From the NCBI RefSeq assembly GCF_009649815.1, contig NZ_WJIC01000001.1:62001-126000 (forward strand): a DNA stretch of 64,000 nt, written 5' to 3'. Positions 37,739-45,854 of this stretch are shown here, in pieces (within the stretch, counting starts at the first letter, position 1; the number at the start of each line of letters is the position of its first letter). The notes beneath the pieces were generated by a model. The model was given only the letters and a program-made list of their open reading frames with translations, was not told the DNA's origin and did no database searches. The stretch is from Nocardia sp. SYP-A9097. Its GTDB lineage: Bacteria > Actinomycetota > Actinomycetes > Mycobacteriales > Mycobacteriaceae. A program made the position numbers and the translations under genes.

Positions 37739-39178
37739 GTGGCATTGAGTCTGTTGGGGAAGGCTGGCCGCGCACCAGCCGCGCAGGAATCAGGGTTCGC
37801 CGCGCATCAGGCCGGGGTCGATCGACTCCTGGCCTCCTATCGCGCGATACCGCGCGATGCGAACGTCCGACTGGCCAAGAAAACCTCCAATCTGTTCCGG
37901 GCACGGGCGAAGAACACCGCACCGGGACTGGACGTCTCCGGATTGACGCAGGTCATCGCGGTGGACCCGCAGGCCGAGACCGCCGATGTGGCGGGCATGA
38001 CCACCTATGAGGATCTGGTCGCGGTCACCCTGCAATACGGGCTCGCACCGCTGGTGGTGCCGCAGCTCAAGACCATCACCCTCGGTGGCGCGGTGACCGG
38101 ACTCGGAATCGAATCGACCTCGTTCCGCAATGGGCTACCGCACGAGTCGGTGCTGGAGATCGATATCCTCACCGGCGCGGGCGAAATCATCACCGCCACA
38201 CCGGACGGTGAGTACGCCGATCTCTTGCGCGGGTTCCCGAACTCCTACGGCACCCTCGGTTACTCCACCCGGTTGAAGATTCAGCTCGAAGCGGTCGAAC
38301 CCTATGTGGCCCTGCGGCACATAAGGTTTCATGAACTGCGGGAGCTGGAAACAACCATGGCGCAGATCATCGCGGACCGCTCGTATGCCGGGGAGCGAGT
38401 CGACTACCTCGACGGCGTGGTCTTCACCGCCGACGAGAGCTATCTGGTGCTCGGCCGCCAGACCGATGAACCCGGCCCGGTCAGCGATTACACCGATATG
38501 GACATCTTCTACCGGTCCATCCAGCACGATTCGAAAGAGCCCAAACGCGACCGGCTCACCATCTCGGATTACCTGTGGCGCTGGGACACCGACTGGTTCT
38601 GGTGCTCACGCGCCTTCGGAGCGCAGCACCCGAAGATCCGCAGATTCTGGCCGAAACCCTACCGCCGCAGCAGTTTCTACTGGAAGCTCATCGCGCTCGA
38701 CCACAAGTACCACATCGGGGACCGCATGGAGGCCCGGCAGGGCAACCCGCCGCGCGAGCGCGTGGTGCAGGACATCGAGGTGCCCATCGAGCGCACCGCC
38801 GACTTCCTGCACTGGTTCCTGCGGGAGATACCGATCGAACCGATCTGGTTGTGCCCCTTGCGATTGCGGGATGCGAACGGCCCGAAGCGGCCGTGGCCAC
38901 TGTATCCCCTGGAACCCGATCGCACCTATGTGAACATCGGCTTCTGGTCGGCCGTGCCGACCACGCCGGGACAGCAGGAGGGCGCGGCCAACCGCGCCAT
39001 CGAACACGAGGTGTCCGCACTCGACGGCCACAAATCGCTGTATTCGGACTCCTACTACGCGCAGGAGGAGTTCGCCGGCCTCTACTACGGCGGCGACACC
39101 TACGCCCAACTCAAGCGAACCTACGACCCGGATTCTCGTCTACTGGATCTGTATTCGAAGGCGGTGCAACGCAAGTGA
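37739..39178 (+). CDS. FAD-binding oxidoreductase (PCMH type, Dwarf1/Diminuto-like)
   Basis: Protein of about 479 residues with a PCMH-type FAD-binding domain. Evidence: NTAPGLDVSGLTQVIAVDPQ, ADVAGMTTYEDLVAVTLQYG, and LGGAVTGLGIESTSFRNGLP, with the pattern of the delta-24-sterol-reductase-like family. The C-terminal half is long and Trp/Tyr-rich (FRPYRRSSFYWKLIALDHKY-like region). GTG at 37739 is chosen after GGGGG; a TAGCGT seven bases before suggests a leaderless message. Its stop overlaps the methyltransferase start (GTGA at 39175-39178). The same pair is found as Rv3719-Rv3720 in M. tuberculosis, and I infer the two enzymes modify one fatty acid or sterol-like substrate in turn. Confidence 0.87.
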   Translation: MALSLLGKAGRAPAAQESGFAAHQAGVDRLLASYRAIPRDANVRLAKKTSNLFRARAKNTAPGLDVSGLTQVIAVDPQAETADVAGMTTYEDLVAVTLQYGLAPLVVPQLKTITLGGAVTGLGIESTSFRNGLPHESVLEIDILTGAGEIITATPDGEYADLLRGFPNSYGTLGYSTRLKIQLEAVEPYVALRHIRFHELRELETTMAQIIADRSYAGERVDYLDGVVFTADESYLVLGRQTDEPGPVSDYTDMDIFYRSIQHDSKEPKRDRLTISDYLWRWDTDWFWCSRAFGAQHPKIRRFWPKPYRRSSFYWKLIALDHKYHIGDRMEARQGNPPRERVVQDIEVPIERTADFLHWFLREIPIEPIWLCPLRLRDANGPKRPWPLYPLEPDRTYVNIGFWSAVPTTPGQQEGAANRAIEHEVSALDGHKSLYSDSYYAQEEFAGLYYGGDTYAQLKRTYDPDSRLLDLYSKAVQRK

Positions 39179-40491
39179 CAACGTTCAAGGATCGTTCCGA
39201 TGTTTTCGCGGAGCTCGGCACAAAACTCACCATTGCCGAGATCTTCGAGACCCTCATCGACGGCCCGGTGCCGATCCGCTTCACCGCGTACGACGGCAGC
39301 AGCACCGGCCCGCAGGACTCCGAATTCGGCCTGGAGATCATTCACCCGCGCGGGGTCAACTATGTCGCCAACGCGCCCGGCGATCTGGGCATGGCCCGCG
39401 CCTACATCTCCGGCGACATGCTGGCGCACGGCGTGCACCCGGGCGACCCGTACGAACTGCTGAAAGCCATGGCGGGCTTGAAGTTCCGGCGCCCCACCGC
39501 CATGCAACTGGTCGCCATCGCGCGCTCGCTCGGCTGGGAACTGCTCAAGCCGGTCGCCCCGCCGCCGCAGGAGACACTGCCGCGCTGGCGGCGCATCGCA
39601 CTGGAAGGGTTGCGGCACAGCAAGACTCGCGACGCCGAGGCCATCCACCACCACTACGATGTCTCGAACACCTTCTACGAGTATGTACTCGGCTCCTCCA
39701 TGACCTACACCTGCGCGGTGTACGAGGACGAGCAGCGGACCCTGGAGCAGGCGCAGGAGAACAAGTACCGGCTCGTCTTCGACAAGCTCGAGCTGAAGCC
39801 CGGCGACCGGCTGCTCGATATCGGCTGCGGCTGGGGCGGCATGGTGCGCTACGCCGCCAAGAAGGGCGTAAAGGTCATCGGCGCAACGCTTTCCGCCGAA
39901 CAGGCGGAGTGGGCGCGGCAGAAGATCGCCGAAGAGGGACTCTCCGAGCTCGCCGAGGTGCGGCATTCGGACTACCGCGATGTGCGCGAGAGCGACTTCG
40001 ACGCCGTCTCCTCCATCGGGCTCACCGAGCACATCGGCGTGCACAACTACCCGGCCTACTTCGAATTCATCAAATCCAAGCTGCGGGTCGGCGGCACCTT
40101 CCTGAACCACTCCATCACCCGCCCGGACAACACCCGCACCACCAAGGCGGGCGATTTCATCGACCGCTATGTCTTCCCGGACGGCGAACTCTCCGGCTCC
40201 GGCCGCATCATCTCCGATATCCAGAATGTGGGTCTCGAGGTGCTGCACGAGGAGAACCTGCGCCGGCACTACGCCCTCACCCTGGCCGAATGGTGCGACA
40301 ACCTGGTGAAGAACTGGGAAGCCGCCGTCGACGAGGTCGGCGAGGGCACCGCCAAGGTGTGGGGCCTGTACATGGCGGGCTGCCAGCTCGGCTTCGAACG
40401 CAATGTGGTGCAGCTGCACCAGGTCCTGGGCGTCAAGCTCGGCGAGGACAAGGCGTGGACGGTACCGCTACGACCGTGGTGGAAGGCCTAG
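39175..40491 (+). CDS. Cyclopropane-fatty-acid synthase-like SAM methyltransferase
   Basis: Protein of 438 residues, the long CFA type. The N-terminal 130 residues hold lipid-contact blocks (DSEFGLEIIHPRGVNYVANA). The SAM-binding motif is RLLDIGCGWGGMVRYAAKKG near residue 207, preceded by HHHYDVSNTFYEYVLGSSMT with YTCAVYEDE, the conserved CFA/mycolic-acid-methylase signature. SSIGLTEHIGVHNYPAYFEF carries the catalytic Glu of the active site. GTG start overlaps the FAD oxidoreductase stop. The stop shares the palindrome CTAG with the stop of the converging gene. Likely substrates are phospholipid acyl chains or a branched-chain precursor such as that for tuberculostearic acid. Confidence 0.92.
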   Translation: MTTFKDRSDVFAELGTKLTIAEIFETLIDGPVPIRFTAYDGSSTGPQDSEFGLEIIHPRGVNYVANAPGDLGMARAYISGDMLAHGVHPGDPYELLKAMAGLKFRRPTAMQLVAIARSLGWELLKPVAPPPQETLPRWRRIALEGLRHSKTRDAEAIHHHYDVSNTFYEYVLGSSMTYTCAVYEDEQRTLEQAQENKYRLVFDKLELKPGDRLLDIGCGWGGMVRYAAKKGVKVIGATLSAEQAEWARQKIAEEGLSELAEVRHSDYRDVRESDFDAVSSIGLTEHIGVHNYPAYFEFIKSKLRVGGTFLNHSITRPDNTRTTKAGDFIDRYVFPDGELSGSGRIISDIQNVGLEVLHEENLRRHYALTLAEWCDNLVKNWEAAVDEVGEGTAKVWGLYMAGCQLGFERNVVQLHQVLGVKLGEDKAWTVPLRPWWKA

Positions 40492-41963
40492 GACTGGTTC
40501 GGGACGGATAACCCCAGCCGGGCGGTCAACCATGGCAGCGTCGAGGTGAATGCCGAGGACGCGAACTGCCAGGTGTGACCACCCTGCGTGGTGTTCACCG
40601 TGCATTCGATGCCCACGCGGCGGCCATCCTCGCAGAGGGTGTTCGCCGCACCGAGTTCACCGGTGTCGAAGACGCCATCATGCCCGCCCAGACCGACCGA
40701 ATCATCCTCGGCCGCAGGCTGATTCGGCCGGAAACTGTGATTGCCACCCTGACCTCCCTGCCGCTGGGGCGGCGTCAGGTCGTCGAAGACGCCGACCATA
40801 TCCGAGTACGGTCCGTGCTTCGCCATCACCGTCTGCGGATCGAATTGTGCCCAGGCATCGGAGTCTCCGCCGTAGAGGCGGCGAATGGTCTGCTCCCTGT
40901 TGCCCGCCGTCGGCCCGAGATCACCGGCGATATCGACGAAGGTGTGCAGTAGCTCCGGGTGCATGACGGCCAGATCCACCGCACAGGTGCCGCCCATGGA
41001 CCAGCCCACCGCCGCCCACCGCGCCGGATCGGCGGACACCCCGAAGGTCGACTTCATATAGTCCGGAACATCATCGGTGAGATGGTCGGCGGCATCACCG
41101 CGGGTACCGTTCACGCACTCGGTGTCATTGTTGAAGCTGCCACCGGAGTCGACGAACACCAGCACCGGCGCCTGACCGTCATTCCTTTTCACGAAATCAT
41201 CTACACGGGGCATGATTTGACCGCTGCGCACCCAATCCGCCGGGGTATTGAACTCGCCGCCGATCATCATGACCACCGGCAGCGCGGGCGGTTTCGGACC
41301 CGCGAACCACGCGGGCGGCAGATACACGTACTCGCGGCGATGCTTGAAATGACTGCCCGACTCCGGAATATCCACCGGCACAATGCGTCCCGAACCCACA
41401 TCGGTATTCCGCAGACCTGACAGCGACGCCAGGCCGGTCTGATGCGACAGCGATTCGGCGGTCGCCGCGGCCCACGCCGACTGCACCGTCGGGTAGTACC
41501 CCACCCACTGGTCCAGCACGATCAAGGCATTCACCAGCGCCAGCGGCACCGCCAGCACCGCGGCCACCCGCTGCCACCACGCCCCGTCCTGCCAGCCAAC
41601 CACCACCAGGCCCACGGCCGCCGCGATCATCCCGATGCAGACCCACAGCAGTACGGGGGCCGGATCCGACGCCAGCCCCTCGTCGTTCATATACGCCCAG
41701 GCCACCCAGGTCACCCCGGCCGAGATCGCCACACAGGCCGGCACCCACAGCAGCCACCAGCGCCGAGTGAACCGCGCGATCGCCACCACCAGGAAGAACA
41801 CCGCCAGGAACATCGCGACCTGCGGCACCCAGCCGTGCAATAGCGAAACCCCGTGCTGGAAACCACCCTGGTGCCCCGAACCCACTTGCGCGGGAGGAGG
41901 GGCCGGCGGCGGACTCTGCGACAGCACACGGGTGAACAGCACGACGGCGATTGTCGGCGGCAT
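40488..41963 (-). CDS. Membrane-anchored esterase of the antigen 85/esterase D family
   Basis: Protein of 491 residues. The N-terminal 150 residues contain four membrane segments (for example VAMFLAVFFLVVAIARF, then VLLWVCIGMIAAAVGLVVVG). A large extracytoplasmic alpha/beta-hydrolase domain follows, with the nucleophile in AAVGWSMGGTCAVDLAVMHP (GxSxGG), LPVVMMIGGEFNTPADWVRS and a late catalytic His in TTQGGHTWQFASSAF. This layout is common for mycolyltransferase-related proteins in mycolic-acid bacteria. It may act on cell-wall lipids or be a general esterase; the sequence does not decide. The stop codon overlaps that of the CFA-type gene in CTAG. Confidence 0.87.
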   Translation of the reverse strand: MPPTIAVVLFTRVLSQSPPPAPPPAQVGSGHQGGFQHGVSLLHGWVPQVAMFLAVFFLVVAIARFTRRWWLLWVPACVAISAGVTWVAWAYMNDEGLASDPAPVLLWVCIGMIAAAVGLVVVGWQDGAWWQRVAAVLAVPLALVNALIVLDQWVGYYPTVQSAWAAATAESLSHQTGLASLSGLRNTDVGSGRIVPVDIPESGSHFKHRREYVYLPPAWFAGPKPPALPVVMMIGGEFNTPADWVRSGQIMPRVDDFVKRNDGQAPVLVFVDSGGSFNNDTECVNGTRGDAADHLTDDVPDYMKSTFGVSADPARWAAVGWSMGGTCAVDLAVMHPELLHTFVDIAGDLGPTAGNREQTIRRLYGGDSDAWAQFDPQTVMAKHGPYSDMVGVFDDLTPPQRQGGQGGNHSFRPNQPAAEDDSVGLGGHDGVFDTGELGAANTLCEDGRRVGIECTVNTTQGGHTWQFASSAFTSTLPWLTARLGLSVPNQS

Positions 41964-42011
41964 TCCTCGAGATTCGCTGTGAACAAGCTCGAGGTCACCT
42001 GGCGGCTGGGC

Positions 42012-45000
42012 TCAGAGCAGCGCGTCCAGGAAGGCGCGCGGGAGTTCGGGTGCGTCCGAGCTCCCGAGGTCGACCAGTCCGAGCTGGGTTCGCATCGTCC
42101 GCAGGATATTCCGCACGCCCGGGCCCGCGTCCAGGAATGGGCGGGACCAGCCGAGCGGGGCGAAGCGCACCACCACGGGGGTGAGGACCGCGATGGATTC
42201 ACCCACCCAGCCGGAGGCCGACAGGCATTCGGTGAGCAGCAGCGCGGCATCCATTTCGGCTCGCGGACGGTTCTTCTCGCGAATGCGGGCGTGCAGGGCG
42301 CGGGCCCGTTTCACCGCCGTGTCATCGGTGCCGAGGGGGGCCAGATCGTCGGCGGGGCCGCGATCGTCGCCGCGATAGTGCCGCGACAGCAGGGCGCGGA
42401 TGGTGGCGAACTCCTCGGCTTCGCCGGCCAGTACCGCCGCACCGGAGAGATGCCGGACGGACCGGGTCATGGGGTCGGTGACCAGGCCCGCGGTGAGCTG
42501 ATCCGGCGGCAGGCCGAGGCGGAAACGCTCGGCCTTGATCTGCGCGGCGAGCCGGGTCAGCTTGCGGTCCATGGCGATTCGCGCACCCTCGTCCAGGCGG
42601 GCGGTGGCGGTATCGAGATCGCCGCGCACCGCCTTCACCCGCGCGCCGATGACGAAGGTGCTGATCAGGAAGTCGACCGGGCCGACATGGGCGGCCAATT
42701 GATAACTCTGATCCAGCAGGCGTTCGGCGTTGTCCAGATCATTGCGGCGGTAGGCGAGTTCGCCCAGCAGCGCGGCGGCGACCCGCACAGGTTGTGAGTG
42801 TGGACCCGAGCGATCCCGCGCCGTCTGCCACGCCTGCTCGAAATACGCTGTGGCAGCGGCTATATCGAGCCGTTCATAGGCGGCGTCACCCTGACTGCAC
42901 AGCCCGAACACCGCGCCCAGCGGATCGGCGGAGCGAGCGTGATAGGGCGTGGCCCACTCCTGCACCCGCCGCGCCTCGTCGAAATCGAAATCGCAGAGAT
43001 GCACGTAGGAGGCGAGATTCGCGGCGGTGGAGACGGTCCACGGCGGCAGGTCATCGGCCAGCCGCAACGTATCGGCGAGCTTCTCCAGCACGCCATCGGT
43101 GCGATCCCGCGCCACCTGATCGGCGGCCGCCAGCACCGCGGCCTGACAGCGCTGATTCACCGCCTCGGCGTCGGTCGGCGAACTACGCGCCAGCATGCTG
43201 GACAGCCGGCCCAGCGCCGTACGCGCCGCGCCCGACTGCTGCAGGTTCACATTCGCCCGTGCCAGCGCCATCAACAGCTTGCTGCGTGAAGTCACCTGCT
43301 GCACAGGCAGTTTCGACACCGTCCCGAAGAGTGTGGCCAGCCGGGAACGGTCGATCAGATCCATACCGCCGTTCTCGACCAGATCCAGCGCGAACTTGAA
43401 ATCCGTGGCCGCCAGCGCGTGATCCACCGACTGCCGCAGCAGCTGATGTTCGGCGAACCAGCGGGATGCCCTGCGGTGCAAGGCTTTCACCTGACCGGGC
43501 TGCGCGCGCTCCAAGCGGGCGCGCAGATGTTCGGCCACCATCGGCTGCATGCGATACCAGGACGAATCCTCGGACAGCCGGTGCAGGAACAATTCCCGCT
43601 GTTCGGCCTGCTCCAGCAGCTCACCGGCGTCGGCGCTGCCGGTCAGCGCCTCGGCGAGGGAGGCATCGACCCGCTCCGGCACCGAGATGGCAGCGAGGAA
43701 GTCGAGCATGCGCGGCTCCAGCGAGTCCAGCACATTCTCGGCGAGGTATTCGCGAATCGCCTTGTTGTCCCCCGAGATTCGGGCGATCAGCTGATCCGCG
43801 TCGGCCCCGGCGGCGCGCAGTGACAGACTCACCAGCTGAATGGCGGCGGGCCAGCCTTCGGTGGCGGTGTAGATCTGCTCGAGCTGCCGGTCGGTGAGCT
43901 CCAGACCGGTCCGGTCCACCAGGATCTGCCGGGTCTCCTCGGCGGTGAGACTCAGTTGATCGCAATCGATTTCGACCAGCTCATCGGCGACCTGCATGCG
44001 ACTCAACGGCAATCCGGCGCGCTCGCGGCCGGTGACCACGAAACGCAAATGGTGACAACCATTGTCGAGCAGCGCGTCCATCACCCGATGCGCACCGGTA
44101 TCGGTCACCCGATGCCAATCGTCCACCACCACGACAATGGTGTTACCGCCCGCGTGCACCTCGTCGATGAGCGCGGAGATCGCGTACGGCACCGCCTCGG
44201 CGGGCCGCTCCTCCAGCACCTGCTCCAGCCCGGCCCCGAGTTCGGGCCGCACCCGGCGAATGGCGGCGATAATGTGCGCGAGCAGCCACACCTCATTGTC
44301 GTCGTACCGGTCGATACCGATCCAGGCCACCGCGACCCCGCGATCGGTGAGCTCGGCACACCATTGCGCGGCCAGGGTGCTCTTACCGAATCCCGCCGGG
44401 CCGTGGATAACCGCGAGCCGCCGTCGGCCACCGGCCCGCAATGGCTCCAGCAGTCGAGGCCGCGGCACCGGCTCGCGTGCGGGCGTCGGCGGCCGGAATT
44501 TCGTTGCGGCGGTGGGCGGTAGCGTATTCCCGGTCGGTGTGACGGACCCGCCCATGGGCGAGTAGGTGCCACTCGGCGTGGTGGACGGGCGCAGGGTCAG
44601 CGATCGATTACGCGGCGAGTTCACCACCGTGCGACGCGAATACTGCTGGGTGGCATCGGATTCGGTGGCCTCCCCCGCGACACTGCCGTCCAGCAGCGCC
44701 ATTTCGTCCGGCACCTGCCCGTGCCCGCTCTGCACCGTGCGCAGCAGCTCACCGAACTCCACCGCCGACTCCGGCCGATGCCGCGGATCCGGCGACATGG
44801 CCGCCTCGATCGCGGCCGCCACATCCGGTGGAATCTCCTGCTCGCGCAGATCCGGCACCGGCTGATTGGTGATCCGCAGGAACTGGGCGACGATCTTCTC
44901 CCCCGCCTGCCGCTCATAGGCGGCGTGACCGGTGAGCAAAGCGAACAGGGTGGAGCCCAGACCGTAGACATCCGAGCGCACCGTCGGCTCATCACCCTTG

Positions 45001-45623
45001 AGCACCTCGGGCGCGGTGAAGGCGGGCGAGCCGGTGATCAGACTGGTGGAGGTCCGGAAGCCGCCCGGAATTCTGGCAATACCGAAATCGGTGAGCTGCG
45101 GTTCGCCATACCGGCTGAGCAGTACATTCGCCGGTTTCACATCTCGGTGCAGCACCTCGGCGCGATGCGCGGTTTCGATCGCGCCCGCCAATTTCACCCC
45201 GACCCGCAGGGAATCGGACCAGGTCAGCGGGCCATTATCGCGGACCAGCTGTTCGAGTGAACCGTGCGTGGCATAGGGCATCACAATGTACGGCCGACCG
45301 CTGGCCGTCACATCCACCTGCAGAATGTCGACGATATTGGGATGCCCGGAGAGCCGCCCCATGGCGTGCTCCTCGCGCAGGAAACGCTCCAGGCTCTCCG
45401 CGTCTATCTCGGTGGAGAGCACCTTCACCGCGACAATTCGATCCAATACCCGCTGCGTGCAGCGGAAGACCACCCCGAAGCCGCCACGACCGACCTCGTC
45501 GGCATCGACCAGCCCCATGGCCTCGAGTTCGTCGATAATGCTCATGGGAACATATGCCTGCGTGGCAGTTTCAGGCCGAGAAGAGTCGCTCCGGGTTTCC
45601 CCCGGGCGTGGCTGTGGTTCCAT
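42012..45623 (-). CDS. Ser/Thr protein kinase fused to STAND ATPase and TPR (PknK-like)
   Basis: Signalling protein of 1203 residues. The kinase domain spans residues about 30-300: P-loop GRGGFG 45-50, Lys67 in AVK, catalytic HRD 159-161, DFG 179-181, APE 204-206. A Ser/Thr-rich linker leads to a MalT/AfsR-type STAND NTPase with Walker A GPAGFGKS at 408-415 and Walker B IVVVVDDWHR. A C-terminal TPR region extends to the end. No LuxR helix-turn-helix follows, so it is not itself an evident DNA-binding regulator. This is the plan of mycobacterial PknK. A start ATG is at 45623. The targets are unknown; regulators acted upon are not in the window. Confidence 0.9.
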   Translation of the reverse strand: MEPQPRPGETRSDSSRPETATQAYVPMSIIDELEAMGLVDADEVGRGGFGVVFRCTQRVLDRIVAVKVLSTEIDAESLERFLREEHAMGRLSGHPNIVDILQVDVTASGRPYIVMPYATHGSLEQLVRDNGPLTWSDSLRVGVKLAGAIETAHRAEVLHRDVKPANVLLSRYGEPQLTDFGIARIPGGFRTSTSLITGSPAFTAPEVLKGDEPTVRSDVYGLGSTLFALLTGHAAYERQAGEKIVAQFLRITNQPVPDLREQEIPPDVAAAIEAAMSPDPRHRPESAVEFGELLRTVQSGHGQVPDEMALLDGSVAGEATESDATQQYSRRTVVNSPRNRSLTLRPSTTPSGTYSPMGGSVTPTGNTLPPTAATKFRPPTPAREPVPRPRLLEPLRAGGRRRLAVIHGPAGFGKSTLAAQWCAELTDRGVAVAWIGIDRYDDNEVWLLAHIIAAIRRVRPELGAGLEQVLEERPAEAVPYAISALIDEVHAGGNTIVVVVDDWHRVTDTGAHRVMDALLDNGCHHLRFVVTGRERAGLPLSRMQVADELVEIDCDQLSLTAEETRQILVDRTGLELTDRQLEQIYTATEGWPAAIQLVSLSLRAAGADADQLIARISGDNKAIREYLAENVLDSLEPRMLDFLAAISVPERVDASLAEALTGSADAGELLEQAEQRELFLHRLSEDSSWYRMQPMVAEHLRARLERAQPGQVKALHRRASRWFAEHQLLRQSVDHALAATDFKFALDLVENGGMDLIDRSRLATLFGTVSKLPVQQVTSRSKLLMALARANVNLQQSGAARTALGRLSSMLARSSPTDAEAVNQRCQAAVLAAADQVARDRTDGVLEKLADTLRLADDLPPWTVSTAANLASYVHLCDFDFDEARRVQEWATPYHARSADPLGAVFGLCSQGDAAYERLDIAAATAYFEQAWQTARDRSGPHSQPVRVAAALLGELAYRRNDLDNAERLLDQSYQLAAHVGPVDFLISTFVIGARVKAVRGDLDTATARLDEGARIAMDRKLTRLAAQIKAERFRLGLPPDQLTAGLVTDPMTRSVRHLSGAAVLAGEAEEFATIRALLSRHYRGDDRGPADDLAPLGTDDTAVKRARALHARIREKNRPRAEMDAALLLTECLSASGWVGESIAVLTPVVVRFAPLGWSRPFLDAGPGVRNILRTMRTQLGLVDLGSSDAPELPRAFLDALL

Positions 45624-45776
45624 CCCTGCCCACCTCGCACTGGACGAGCGCGCACCGGAAGTACGGGCGATACCGGTGTTCTACCCGCGCATATTCCAAA
45701 CGTAGCGCGCCCTGTGGACAAGTGTGCGGGAAAGTGCCCAGGTTCGGTGCGCCGGAACAGGCCGCGAATACGACAG

Positions 45777-45805
45777 GGCCCGGGTTGTGATGCACAACCC
45801 GGGCC
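45777..45805. terminator. Terminator hairpin after fadB
   Basis: GGCCCGGGTTGTG (45777-45789) and CACAACCCGGGCC (45793-45805) form a perfect 13-bp stem with a three-base loop. It lies 50 bases after the fadB stop and before the kinase gene, both on the minus strand. No U-run follows, as is common for actinobacterial terminators. Confidence 0.8.
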
Positions 45806-45854
45806 GTGTCGGTCAGCGAAACCGCAGTGCGGCAATCGCTTCCGTATTTACCTA

